A stretch of DNA of 26,273 nucleotides from JBGTGG01 sp041746855 (GTDB taxonomy: Bacteria > Bacteroidota > Bacteroidia > Cytophagales > Cyclobacteriaceae), in the NCBI GenBank assembly GCA_041746855.1, contig JBGTGG010000405.1:1-26273 (forward strand), read 5' to 3'. Made by a program: the position numbers and the translations under genes. The notes beneath the pieces were generated by a model. The model did not search any database, had not been told where the DNA came from, and saw only the letters and a list, made by a program, of their open reading frames with translations. Positions within the stretch are counted from its first letter, which is position 1. Each line of letters opens with the position of its first letter. This document shows, piece by piece, positions 1-8,210 of the stretch.

Positions 1-234
1 TGAAATCAACAAGCAAATTACAAGTGCAAATAGTGCAGCTACCTCGATCAAAGCCGCGATGATAAGCATCGCACCTTGAATCTTTCCAGAAGCTTCCGGC
101 TGACGCGCCATACCTTCCATTGCAGATCCACCAATTTTACCGATACCAATTCCTGCGCCAATTGCAGCAAGACCAGCACCGATTCCAGCGCCCATGATTG
201 CGTAACTAATGTCTAATAAAAGAGCAAACAACAT
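1..234 (-). CDS. atpE: F-type ATP synthase subunit c (partial)
   Basis: Proton-carrying c-ring subunit of the membrane F0 sector. The start is the ATG at 234. The reading frame runs for 78 codons to the left window edge without a stop, so the last residues are missing. Two membrane hairpin helices are visible: helix 1 is rich in the GxGxG repeats that pack the c-ring, the cytoplasmic loop carries the conserved RQPE (residues 44-47), and helix 2 carries the ion-binding glutamate E64 in ALIEVAALF. The residues after this Glu (V, A) are not the Ser-Thr pair typical of sodium-binding c subunits, so proton coupling is inferred. It follows atpB by 33 bases and is almost certainly cotranscribed with it. 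Family identity is very secure. Confidence 0.96.
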   Translation of the reverse strand, partial: MLFALLLDISYAIMGAGIGAGLAAIGAGIGIGKIGGSAMEGMARQPEASGKIQGAMLIIAALIEVAALFALVICLLIS

Positions 235-267
235 AATTTATATATTTAAGTTAAAAGGTTTCAAATT

Positions 268-1293
268 TTAATGATGATCTTCGGCTATCGCCATTCCAAT
301 ATACAAAGCCGAAAAAAGTGTAAATACATACGCCTGAATTCCAGCTACCAGTATTTCAATTAAACTGATAAACAATACAAGTATCGTTGATCCAAATCCT
401 ACCCAGATGCTGCTGAAAATAAATGCCAAACTGATCAACGCCAATATTACAATATGACCAGCGGTGATTGCTACAAACAAACGAACCATTAAAGAGATAG
501 GCTTCGTGATAATACCGATAAGCTCTACAGGTAGTATAACAACGCGCAACCACAACGGAACGCCAGGTGTCCAAAAGATGTGACCCCAGTATTGCTTATT
601 CCCACTGAAGTTGGTGATCAAAAATGTCAAGATTGCCAGTGTCATTGTCACCGCAATATTTCCCGACATGTTTCCGGCACCCGGAAGCAACCCTAAAAGA
701 TTACCAAAAAGGATGAAGAAAAACAGCGTCAATAAATACGGTAGAAATTTATTGGTGTGATGACCAATGTTTGGTTTTACTACTTCATCACGAACAAATA
801 TAATGATGGGTTCAAAAAAGGATTGCAATCCTTTCGGTGCTTTGCCTTCATTTTTCTTAAAACTTTTCGCTACTGAAATGAAAATCAAAAGCATCAGGAT
901 TGCATCAATCAACAGCATCGCCACATTTTTGGTGATGGATACATCCAAAACTTTATTATCCGTTCCTGCTAAGTAAATATGATTGTGTTTTAATTCGTAG
1001 CCCTTGTATGCAACTACATTGTGATGTTCATCATAAAAATTTTTGGAAGAGAAAACATCCAATCCTTTTTCAGAAGAATACACAATCACCGGAAGGTAAA
1101 GTGTACCGTAGTGCCCATCAAAAAAATGCCAGATATGGTCATCCAAAACGTGATGCAAAATCACTTCACTAATGCTTGGTTCTCCTTTGGCAACCTCGCC
1201 CTCAGACGCAACCGATACAGATGAAATTCCGATGCAAAACAGGAGCGTTAATGCGGTAAAAAAATGCTTGAAATTGTTCGAAAAAACGCTCAT
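268..1293 (-). CDS. atpB: F-type ATP synthase subunit a
   Basis: Stator channel subunit of F0, 341 aa, which forms the proton half-channels against the c-ring. The N-terminus has a signal-like hydrophobic stretch (about 10-30) followed by a roughly 90-residue His-rich extracytoplasmic segment. This long N-terminus is characteristic of Bacteroidota subunit a. Membrane helices follow from about residue 122. The essential arginine is R271 in the SLMVRLF segment, and the conserved Gln of the last helix is Q320 in IQAYVF. The C-terminus ends in EDHH. Start is an ATG at 1293, preceded by an 88-base gap that contains a good -7 promoter box, so atpB-atpE may be transcribed separately from the upstream genes. 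Identification is secure. Confidence 0.97.
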   Translation of the reverse strand: MSVFSNNFKHFFTALTLLFCIGISSVSVASEGEVAKGEPSISEVILHHVLDDHIWHFFDGHYGTLYLPVIVYSSEKGLDVFSSKNFYDEHHNVVAYKGYELKHNHIYLAGTDNKVLDVSITKNVAMLLIDAILMLLIFISVAKSFKKNEGKAPKGLQSFFEPIIIFVRDEVVKPNIGHHTNKFLPYLLTLFFFILFGNLLGLLPGAGNMSGNIAVTMTLAILTFLITNFSGNKQYWGHIFWTPGVPLWLRVVILPVELIGIITKPISLMVRLFVAITAGHIVILALISLAFIFSSIWVGFGSTILVLFISLIEILVAGIQAYVFTLFSALYIGMAIAEDHH

Positions 1294-1328
1294 TTAAGGC
1301 TTTTTTTGGGGTTCTGGAAATCCGACCG

Positions 1329-1336
1329 CAAAGGTA
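1329..1336 (-). promoter_or_regulatory. Bacteroidota -7 box before atpB
   Basis: Read on the minus strand the sequence is TACCTTTG, an exact match to the Bacteroidota TAnnTTTG consensus, 35 bases before the atpB ATG. The -33 TTTG element is not clear; a T-run occupies that position. It suggests an internal start for atpB-atpE, inside the larger cluster. Confidence 0.5.
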
Positions 1337-1381
1337 TAAATTAAACATCCAGAAAAAAATGTTTTGAATAAATTTTGCCCC

Positions 1382-1759
1382 CTATTCAGGCCCGTTTTGC
1401 CTTTCGATTTTTCGGTACAAAAAACCCACTTCCACCCCGGTGAAAATAAGATAGGTAATTATAAAAAAAGCAGTATTCCCTTTGGCGCCAGCCTTGTCCA
1501 ACAGAATAATCGTGACCACAAAAGCCCCAAAAGCCAAAAGCTTCAAGGCCATCATAAAAAGATACATTCGGACAAATAATTCGGGGGAGGTGATTCGGTT
1601 TAAATAGCGGAAGTTGATCAATGTTCCGAGCAGCAGAAATAGTAAGATCTCAGTCGTTAATGTTGGGAATCCAGAAATCCATAATTGGTTTTGGGCAAGA
1701 TATAAGCCCGCCAAAAGCGCAACTGTAACCCCGCCAAGCGCAACTGAAATCCTAATCAT
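1382..1759 (-). CDS. AtpI-like small membrane protein of the atp cluster
   Basis: 125 aa with four predicted membrane helices and almost no soluble parts. Its place between atpZ and atpB is where the poorly conserved AtpI-type assembly protein sits in many F-ATPase operons. AtpI helps c-ring assembly or Mg transport in other bacteria; the role here is inferred from position and topology, not from a motif. I chose the ATG at 1759 because it overlaps the stop codon of the preceding atpZ gene by 8 bases (ATGATTAG), a typical translational-coupling junction. A frame-open extension to 1816 would add 19 residues that overlap atpZ coding sequence and look non-natural. Confidence 0.7.
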   Translation of the reverse strand: MIRISVALGGVTVALLAGLYLAQNQLWISGFPTLTTEILLFLLLGTLINFRYLNRITSPELFVRMYLFMMALKLLAFGAFVVTIILLDKAGAKGNTAFFIITYLIFTGVEVGFLYRKIERQNGPE

Positions 1760-1985
1760 CTTTTGAAATCGTCTTGTATATGCGGTACATGCTTCCCCAA
1801 AAACCGGCAAATCCAAAAGCCAGCATAAATACCGGGAATTTTAAAGCCAGGTATCCATCAAGGAGATATCCCAACCATCCGGCTACGCCAAGGGTTATCA
1901 GTAGCTGGAGTCCCAGACCACTATATTTTAAATACGGATTATACTGATTTTGCTTCTTGTGAGAGGGGTCTTGATTGGAGTCCAT
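1752..1985 (-). CDS. atpZ: AtpZ/AtpI-family F0F1-ATPase accessory protein
   Basis: 77 aa with a short polar N-terminus (about 20 residues) and two membrane helices joined by the family-typical GYLLDGYL turn, ending in a basic cytoplasmic tail. The helix-1 YSGLGLQLL pattern and the second-helix FAGFWGSMYRIYK pattern are those of the AtpZ/AtpI superfamily, whose members act with AtpI in assembly or divalent-ion supply of the ATP synthase. The ATG at 1985 is preferred: it lies inside the end of the bactofilin gene (47-base overlap). The frame stays open to 2036, but that longer start would give a basic N-terminus unlike the family. The gene overlaps the next gene by 8 bases. Confidence 0.8.
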   Translation of the reverse strand: MDSNQDPSHKKQNQYNPYLKYSGLGLQLLITLGVAGWLGYLLDGYLALKFPVFMLAFGFAGFWGSMYRIYKTISKDD

Positions 1986-2370
1986 TCTCGCCCAATTTAA
2001 TTTCTTTGATCTTAGCCCCCATTTTGCAAGCACCATTAAAAACAGCTCCAGGTTCTACCACCATTTTGCCAGTGGAAATGTCTCCGCTGATTACCGCGGT
2101 GGCTTTCAATACGAGTAGTTCAGTTACTTCAATTTTACCTTTTACCTCTCCTTCAATATCTGCGTTTTGCGCGATGATGTTGCCGTCCACCTGACTGGAG
2201 TGTCCTAATGCGACTTTGGATTTTGATTTCACATCGCCTTTGATTTTTCCTTCAATACGGATATTCCCGTACGTTTCGATACTGCCTTCTAAATAAGTGC
2301 CTTTACCGATTGTGTTTGTGGAGTTGCTAATTTCATCCGCAACACGCTTTTGTTCTTTCGAAGTAAACAT
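1939..2370 (-). CDS. Bactofilin (polymer-forming cytoskeletal protein)
   Basis: 143 aa. Residues about 20-115 form the bactofilin right-handed beta-helix, seen as a run of short hydrophobic strands with regularly spaced Gly (EGSIETYGNIRIEG, then KGDVKS, DGNIIAQ, EGEVKGK, SGDISTG). The flanking tails are short and polar, and there is no membrane segment. Bactofilins polymerise without nucleotide and serve as scaffolds that localise cell-wall enzymes. The gene starts 12 bases after an M23 peptidase gene; this bactofilin-peptidase pairing recurs in several phyla and points to a role in cell shape. Its 3' end overlaps atpZ by 47 bases. Family identity is confident; the specific role is inferred. 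Confidence 0.92.
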   Translation of the reverse strand: MFTSKEQKRVADEISNSTNTIGKGTYLEGSIETYGNIRIEGKIKGDVKSKSKVALGHSSQVDGNIIAQNADIEGEVKGKIEVTELLVLKATAVISGDISTGKMVVEPGAVFNGACKMGAKIKEIKLGENGLQSRPLSQEAKSV

Positions 2371-2382
2371 GAGATTTCGATT

Positions 2383-3276
2383 TTAAAAAGTAACAAATTC
2401 TTCGGGATTAAGCGAGTTGCCATTGTACCACAATTCAAAGTGAAGATGTGGTCCGTCAGTCATTTCCCCGCTGTTGCCAACTATAGCGATTATTTCTCCT
2501 GCGTTTACAAAGGTACCAACTTTTTTCAACAGTTCCGCATTGTGCTTATAAACGGAAATGATGTTGCCACGGTGTTGGATTGCAATTACATACCCTGAGT
2601 CTTGTGTCCAGGAAGCGAGTATTACAGTTCCATCCGCGATGCACTTAATCGGTTCGTTTGTCTTCGCAACAATGTCAACACCAAAATGCCCCTTCTTTAC
2701 ATCATAGCGATCCGAAACAAATCCACCAATGGGCGAAAAGAAAAATGTTTCCTGAAGTGCACGATAATTATTTCCAGTCAACGATATTAAAGACAAGTCA
2801 GAGCGTTCAAAATCTTTACGGAACAGAGAGTCCTCCGGTGCAAGTTGCAATCCATTGGGGTTGTTGATTAATTCACCTTGCTCGATAAATACTGCAGTGG
2901 GATCATTAAAGTTTGTGGTGTCACCACTTAAAACACGTTGAAAATTCTGAATGAATTTATCTTTCCGGTCAACTTCCAATGCTAGTGAATCCACACGCAA
3001 TGCAAGGCCATACAGTTGACGATTGTTCTCCAGTTGTGCATGCCGGGGATCAAACCATTTCGCCAAAATCGTTTTCACTAGAAAAAGGCTGATCACCATC
3101 GTGACACAAAACAATATCACACTTGTTAATATAATCTTTGAGTAGGTGAACCCAACGCTGGTTTTTTCTGACAGATTCTCCTCGTTGCGGATAATCAATT
3201 GATAGCGTGTGGTGAGCCAGCTGGATAGTGTCTTTTTCGGTCGCAAGTTTTTTTGCTCAAAATTAGAGATTCTCAA
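2383..3276 (-). CDS. M23 family metallopeptidase, membrane anchored
   Basis: 297 aa. A basic cytoplasmic N-terminus is followed by one membrane helix at about 46-70, a coiled segment (about 80-115), and a C-terminal LytM/M23 domain (about 180-297). The zinc and catalytic residues are all present: H197 and D201 in GHFGVD, H245 in YKHN, and H277-x-H279 in GPHLHFE. It should therefore be an active peptidoglycan endopeptidase in the periplasm. The only plausible start is TTG at 3276: the codon immediately upstream in frame is TGA, and the next Met (residue 60) lies inside the membrane helix. It leads the bactofilin-atp cluster and is divergent from porW across 98 bases. Confidence 0.9.
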   Translation of the reverse strand: MRISNFEQKNLRPKKTLSSWLTTRYQLIIRNEENLSEKTSVGFTYSKIILTSVILFCVTMVISLFLVKTILAKWFDPRHAQLENNRQLYGLALRVDSLALEVDRKDKFIQNFQRVLSGDTTNFNDPTAVFIEQGELINNPNGLQLAPEDSLFRKDFERSDLSLISLTGNNYRALQETFFFSPIGGFVSDRYDVKKGHFGVDIVAKTNEPIKCIADGTVILASWTQDSGYVIAIQHRGNIISVYKHNAELLKKVGTFVNAGEIIAIVGNSGEMTDGPHLHFELWYNGNSLNPEEFVTF

Positions 3277-3374
3277 TCATATAAATATAGAATGTGAGAT
3301 TTTTACGTTTTGTGCAAGGTTTGATGGCTGGCATTTTTGTTTTTAGTAGCTTGTAGCCTGTTTCCAATACGATT

Positions 3375-5933
3375 TTGAAGAAAGCCTGGATATATTTTTT
3401 TCAATTATTACTCATTGCAATTGCATGTTCACCACAAAAAAATACGTGGACGAGCCGGGCTTATAATGATGTAACGGCCCATTACAATGCATATTATTAT
3501 GCGCTGGAAGAAGTTTCCAAAATTGAAGCGGCAATCCGCGGCAACTGGACGGATGACTACAACTCCATTCTGATGATCTTTCCGTCTTTTGATTCAACCC
3601 TTGCGAAAACGTATGAAGCGGAAACTGAGGAAGCTATTAAAATGGCATCGCTCGCAATCCAAAATCATGGCAATAGTAGGTGGGTGGATGATAGCTATAT
3701 CCTTGTGGGAAAGGCAAGGATGTATAATTTGGATTGGGGCAATGCAATCCAAACCTTTAAGTATGTCAACAAAATTGGCAAAGACAAGGATGTAAAGCAT
3801 CGCGCAATTATCAACCTGATCCGCACCTTTACAGAGCATGGGGAATATAACAATGCGTTGGCTGCCATTGACTTTTTGAAAAAAGAAGAGTTGTCCAAAC
3901 AAAACCGAAAGATGCTGTATTTGGAAATGGCCTACTATTACCAAATCCGGCAAGACTACAACAACATGATTGCCAATCTTTCCAACGCAAGCCCATTGCT
4001 GGAGAAGAAGGATCGGAGGGGCAGGATTTATTTTATTATCGGACAGGTTTACCAGGAGTTGGGTTTCGAATCGGAAGCTTACAATTATTATAGAAAATGC
4101 CTCGGAACGAATCCGGAGTATGAAGTGGATTTTTATGCTCGTCTTTATATGGCGCAGGTTGCCGAAATCTCCCGATCCAAAAGCCTCGCCACCGCACGAA
4201 AGTCTTTTCGTAAACTTTTAAAAGATAGTAAGAACAAAGATTTCAAAGACAAGATCTATTACGAACTAGGTGTATTTGAATTAAAGCAAAAAAACCTGGA
4301 CGAAGCAATTGAAAGTTTCAATCTATCGTTACGTGCCGGCAACAACCAGCGTGTAAAAGGCGAAGCCTACTTAAGGCTTGGTGAATTGTATTATGATACG
4401 TTGAAACAATTTGAACTTTCCCAATCCTATTACGATAGTGCTATCCGGTCATTGCCACCCACCTACGAAAATTACCTTGCTATTAAAGAACGTAGCGAAA
4501 TCCTCAATGAATTTGTATTGAACCTAAAAACAATTGAGTGGCAAGACAGTTTGCTTTCACTTGCAGCATTGGACACCGCAGCCTTACGACAAAAAATAGC
4601 GGCATCCATCGAGGAAAAGAACAGATTGGAAGCATTAGCACAAGGCAAAAAGAAGAAGAAAAACAATCGGATCGTTATCAACTCCGCTTCCAGTACCTTG
4701 TTTTCAGCTTCCGAGGCAACCTCAGATTGGTATTTTGGGAACCCCTCTGCGGTGGCTATGGGAGAGACCGAATTTAAGCGTATCTGGGGGGACCGGCCGC
4801 TGGAAGACGATTGGAGGCGCTCTCAAAAGTTGTCGGCACCATCGCCTCAAACCGATAACACAATTGCTTCAAACGACAACCTGGACGCCCCCGAAGAAAA
4901 AGTAGTGGTTGACCCCGTTGAAGAAGCTTTTTCTTCCCTCGACAAAGAAATACCACGAACAGATGAAGCACGTGCAATCAGTCTCAAAAAAATAGAGGAC
5001 GCTTATTTTGCATTGGGGGATATCTATTATTTTAAATTATTGGAAAAAGACAATGCACTGTCTTCTTTTAAAACATTGCTACAGCGTTTTCCCGATACCG
5101 AACATGAGCCGGATGTGTTGTACAAATTATACCTGATCTATAAAGATTCAAATCCATCCGAAGCAGAACGTTATGCTTCGATATTAAAAAGTAAATATCC
5201 AGAATCAACCTATGCAAAAATCTTGGTCAACCCAAATTATTTGGCTGAATCAGGAATCGCCATCGAGAAGCAAAAAGAGCTTTATCAAAAAGCATATTAT
5301 GAATTCGAAAACAACAGGTTTAAAGAGGCCAACAACTTCCTCCAACAAGGCCTTGCATTGGAAAACACACCCTTTACACCCAACCTTGAATTATTAAAGA
5401 TTCTTATCATAGGGAAAACTCAACCGCAGGAACTTTATCAGGCATCACTCAACCAATTTATTGAAACGTATGAAGAAAATGAATTGGTTCCGTATGCAAA
5501 AAAACTTCTTGCCGCTTCTGAAAAATTAAAGGCAGCTGAAAACACACCGGCTGTTCAATATATTAAGGACTTAAATGAGGTGCATTATTTTATGATCGTT
5601 TACGATAAAAATGAACGCATTGGTGATGTTGCTTCCCGGGTACTTGCCCGTTTTAACCAAACTGCATTTCCCTTGTTAAAGCTAAAGACCAGCAATCTGG
5701 TGTTGAATGATAATTTCACACTCACGATGGTGTCGGAATTCACAGACCTGGAACAAGCCCGAAACTATTATCAGGCTTTTGGCGAAAAGCAGCCAACACT
5801 TAACGAATTTGCCAACCATAAATTCTTTACTTTTGTGATAACAAAAGATAATTTCGATATCTTTTACAGAACAAAAGCACTGAATGAGTACATCCGATTC
5901 TTTGAGCAAAACTATAATTCAAAAAACCAATAA
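3375..5933 (+). CDS. porW: PorW/SprE-type T9SS lipoprotein with TPR repeats
   Basis: 852 aa. The signal peptide ends at a lipobox (IAIAC, lipidated C18), so it is an outer- or inner-membrane lipoprotein facing the periplasm. After it comes the NTWTSRAY..AHYNAYY segment found near the N-terminus of SprE/PorW proteins. TPR-like helical repeats follow (about 100-360), then a Lys-rich linker (about 423-430), the family block DWYFGNPSA..EFKRIWGDRPLEDDWRRS (about 451-482), and more TPRs (about 570-700). SprE and PorW are needed for type IX secretion and gliding; PorW is reported to contact PorN/GldN and link the core complex to the outer-membrane translocon. The start is TTG at 3375: an in-frame TAG lies at 3354 and no ATG lies between. 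The end overlaps the next gene by 50 bases. Confidence 0.88.
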   Translation: MKKAWIYFFQLLLIAIACSPQKNTWTSRAYNDVTAHYNAYYYALEEVSKIEAAIRGNWTDDYNSILMIFPSFDSTLAKTYEAETEEAIKMASLAIQNHGNSRWVDDSYILVGKARMYNLDWGNAIQTFKYVNKIGKDKDVKHRAIINLIRTFTEHGEYNNALAAIDFLKKEELSKQNRKMLYLEMAYYYQIRQDYNNMIANLSNASPLLEKKDRRGRIYFIIGQVYQELGFESEAYNYYRKCLGTNPEYEVDFYARLYMAQVAEISRSKSLATARKSFRKLLKDSKNKDFKDKIYYELGVFELKQKNLDEAIESFNLSLRAGNNQRVKGEAYLRLGELYYDTLKQFELSQSYYDSAIRSLPPTYENYLAIKERSEILNEFVLNLKTIEWQDSLLSLAALDTAALRQKIAASIEEKNRLEALAQGKKKKKNNRIVINSASSTLFSASEATSDWYFGNPSAVAMGETEFKRIWGDRPLEDDWRRSQKLSAPSPQTDNTIASNDNLDAPEEKVVVDPVEEAFSSLDKEIPRTDEARAISLKKIEDAYFALGDIYYFKLLEKDNALSSFKTLLQRFPDTEHEPDVLYKLYLIYKDSNPSEAERYASILKSKYPESTYAKILVNPNYLAESGIAIEKQKELYQKAYYEFENNRFKEANNFLQQGLALENTPFTPNLELLKILIIGKTQPQELYQASLNQFIETYEENELVPYAKKLLAASEKLKAAENTPAVQYIKDLNEVHYFMIVYDKNERIGDVASRVLARFNQTAFPLLKLKTSNLVLNDNFTLTMVSEFTDLEQARNYYQAFGEKQPTLNEFANHKFFTFVITKDNFDIFYRTKALNEYIRFFEQNYNSKNQ

Positions 5934-8208
5934 AGTCCTTTCTTACCGGAAGCCCTGGATTGGTAAATTAATAAAAGCCACCTGGATTTTTTTCCTGTGC
6001 GTGTTGATTGGCGTTCCGTTGTGGGTCATCAGTGTAAACTACAATGTGTTTGGACTATTTGGAAACATGCCCAGCCTGGTTGCCATTGAAAACCCGGAAA
6101 ATGATTTATCATCAGAATTGATTTCAGCCGATGAAGTTTCCCTTGGCCGCTACTTTAGGTATAACCGTAGTCAAGTCCACTATGACGAACTATCTCCTGA
6201 AATTGTCAACACACTAATACTTTCAGAGGATCACCGTTTTTATAATCATGCCGGAATGGATTTCTGGGCGTATGTCCGCGCTGGGTATGGCATTCTAACC
6301 TTGAATCCAAAAGGTGGTGGCAGTACTATCACACAACAGCTTGCAAAAAACCTTTACACTCAAAATCCTGATCTTGGATTGGATGGAATACTTTCAAAAT
6401 TGGGTAAGTATCCAAAACGCCTGATCCAAAAAACCAAGGAATGGATTATCTCTTTCTATCTGGAGAAAAATTTTACGAAAGAAGAAATCCTTACGATGTA
6501 TTTGAATACTTCCACTTTTGGAAATAATACGTATGGAATAAAAGTGGGGGCGGAAACGTATTTTAGTAAATCACCCGATAGCTTAAATATTCAAGAATCG
6601 GCTGTACTAGTGGGACTGTTGCAGGCCAATACTGCATTTGATCCTGTTCGAAATCCAGAACGATCCCTCCGTAAACGGAACGAGGTGCTTTGGAAGCTTA
6701 GAAAATATGATTACATCAAAACTGATGAAGAGTTCGATTCTATTCGGGCGCTCCCAATTGAATTAAATTTCCGGGTAGAAAACCAGAATGTTGGATTAGC
6801 CCCATACTTCAGAAGTGTCATTCAAACCGAACTCATGGCATGGTGTAAAGAACATGGCTATGACCTTTGGAATTCAGGTTTAAAAATATACACTACCATT
6901 GATAGCCGGTTGCAAACTTTTGCTGAAGAAGCTGTGGCTGAAAATATGAAAAAGCAACAAAAGGATTTTTATGATTCCTGGAAAGGTGCAAACCCATGGG
7001 TGGGTGAAGACCGCCAGGAAATTAAAGGCTTCTTACAATCGCGTATAAAACAAACCGATGCTTACAGAAATTTAAAAGAGAAATACGGGAACAAGACCGA
7101 TTCGATTGAAATCATGCTAAACCTAAAAAAGGAAATGCGGATTTTTACGTGGGATGGCGAAGTAGATACCCTATTCAGCTCCTACGATTCGTTGAACTAT
7201 TACAAAAGATTCCTTCAGGCGGGTTTCTTATCAATGGATGCAAACACTGGTGAGATAAAAGCATGGGTAGGCGGTCTGAACCATAAGTTTTTTAAATATG
7301 ATCACGTAAGGCAAGCAAAGCGGCAACCCGGCTCAACTTTTAAGCCATTTGTATACGGTGCTGCTATTGAAGCAGGCTATAATCCTTGTCAGGAAATGCG
7401 GGACGTTTCACCGCAATTCATAGTTTCAGGAGGAGTGCCATGGTCACCTCGAAATGCAGACGGAACGCTTGGTAGTGGCAAATTGATGACTATTAGACAT
7501 GCAATGGCTGAATCGATAAATTCTATTACTGCTCAACTGATGCAAAAGATTCTTCCAGAGAATGTTGTAAAGTTTGCCCATAGGGTAGGGATACAAAGTA
7601 AACTAGATGCAGTTCCTACTCTGTGCCTCGGGGTCAGTGATGTTTCATTATTCGAAATGGTTGGTGCCTATGGAACATTTGTGAATAGTGGAATCTATAC
7701 AACTCCTTATTACATTTCCCGGATAGAGGATAAGAATGGGAATGTTATTGAAAACTTTACACCCAAACGCAAAGAGGCGATTAGTGAACAGACCGCATAT
7801 AAAATGGTATACATGCTTCGCGGTGGGGTTGAAGAACGTGGTGGTTCATCTGCTGGTCTTAAATATGAATTGAAAGAAGGTAATGAAATCGGTGGAAAAA
7901 CAGGGACTACCGATAATGCTTCCGATGCTTGGTATATGGGCGTTACAAAAGATTTAGTTTCAGGTGCTTGGGTTGGTGGAGACGAGCGGAGTATTCATTT
8001 TAAAACTTGGACGCAAGGCCAAGGCTCCAAAACTGCCAGACCTATTTGGGAAAAATATATGCTGAAAGTCTACAGCGCTCCAGACTTGCCTTACAAAAAA
8101 GGTCCCTTCAAACAGCCCGGTTACCTTGATATAGTATTAGGAAACTGCAATAAATATGCTGTTCCAGCAGATAGTAGTGTCATTGGAGATGAATTCACGA
8201 TTCAATAA
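5884..8208 (+). CDS. Class A penicillin-binding protein (PBP1A-type)
   Basis: Bifunctional peptidoglycan synthase, 774 aa, anchored by one helix (about 31-52). The GT51 glycosyltransferase domain has the catalytic E115 in SEDHRFYNHAGMD and the GGGSTITQQLAKNLY motif (144-158). The transpeptidase domain has S484-T-F-K487, S544-I-N and K672-T-G-T-T, all intact. The stretch between them (about 345-445) is long but normal for Bacteroidota PBP1A. The ATG at 5884 lies within the last 50 bases of porW; the next Met is residue 62, beyond the membrane helix, so this start is preferred and suggests translational coupling to porW. uvrC starts 2 bases after its stop. Confidence 0.95.
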   Translation: MSTSDSLSKTIIQKTNKVLSYRKPWIGKLIKATWIFFLCVLIGVPLWVISVNYNVFGLFGNMPSLVAIENPENDLSSELISADEVSLGRYFRYNRSQVHYDELSPEIVNTLILSEDHRFYNHAGMDFWAYVRAGYGILTLNPKGGGSTITQQLAKNLYTQNPDLGLDGILSKLGKYPKRLIQKTKEWIISFYLEKNFTKEEILTMYLNTSTFGNNTYGIKVGAETYFSKSPDSLNIQESAVLVGLLQANTAFDPVRNPERSLRKRNEVLWKLRKYDYIKTDEEFDSIRALPIELNFRVENQNVGLAPYFRSVIQTELMAWCKEHGYDLWNSGLKIYTTIDSRLQTFAEEAVAENMKKQQKDFYDSWKGANPWVGEDRQEIKGFLQSRIKQTDAYRNLKEKYGNKTDSIEIMLNLKKEMRIFTWDGEVDTLFSSYDSLNYYKRFLQAGFLSMDANTGEIKAWVGGLNHKFFKYDHVRQAKRQPGSTFKPFVYGAAIEAGYNPCQEMRDVSPQFIVSGGVPWSPRNADGTLGSGKLMTIRHAMAESINSITAQLMQKILPENVVKFAHRVGIQSKLDAVPTLCLGVSDVSLFEMVGAYGTFVNSGIYTTPYYISRIEDKNGNVIENFTPKRKEAISEQTAYKMVYMLRGGVEERGGSSAGLKYELKEGNEIGGKTGTTDNASDAWYMGVTKDLVSGAWVGGDERSIHFKTWTQGQGSKTARPIWEKYMLKVYSAPDLPYKKGPFKQPGYLDIVLGNCNKYAVPADSSVIGDEFTIQ

Positions 8209-8210
8209 AT

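Noticed and set aside
1986..2036. Longer atpZ start adding 17 residues
   Set aside because: It lies deep in the bactofilin gene and gives a basic N-terminus unlike the family; the ATG at 1985 fits better.
6931..7218. About 95-residue stretch between the domains of the penicillin-binding protein, considered as a novel insertion
   Set aside because: A segment of this kind, with the RIFTWDGEVDT-type block, is normal in Bacteroidota PBP1A proteins.
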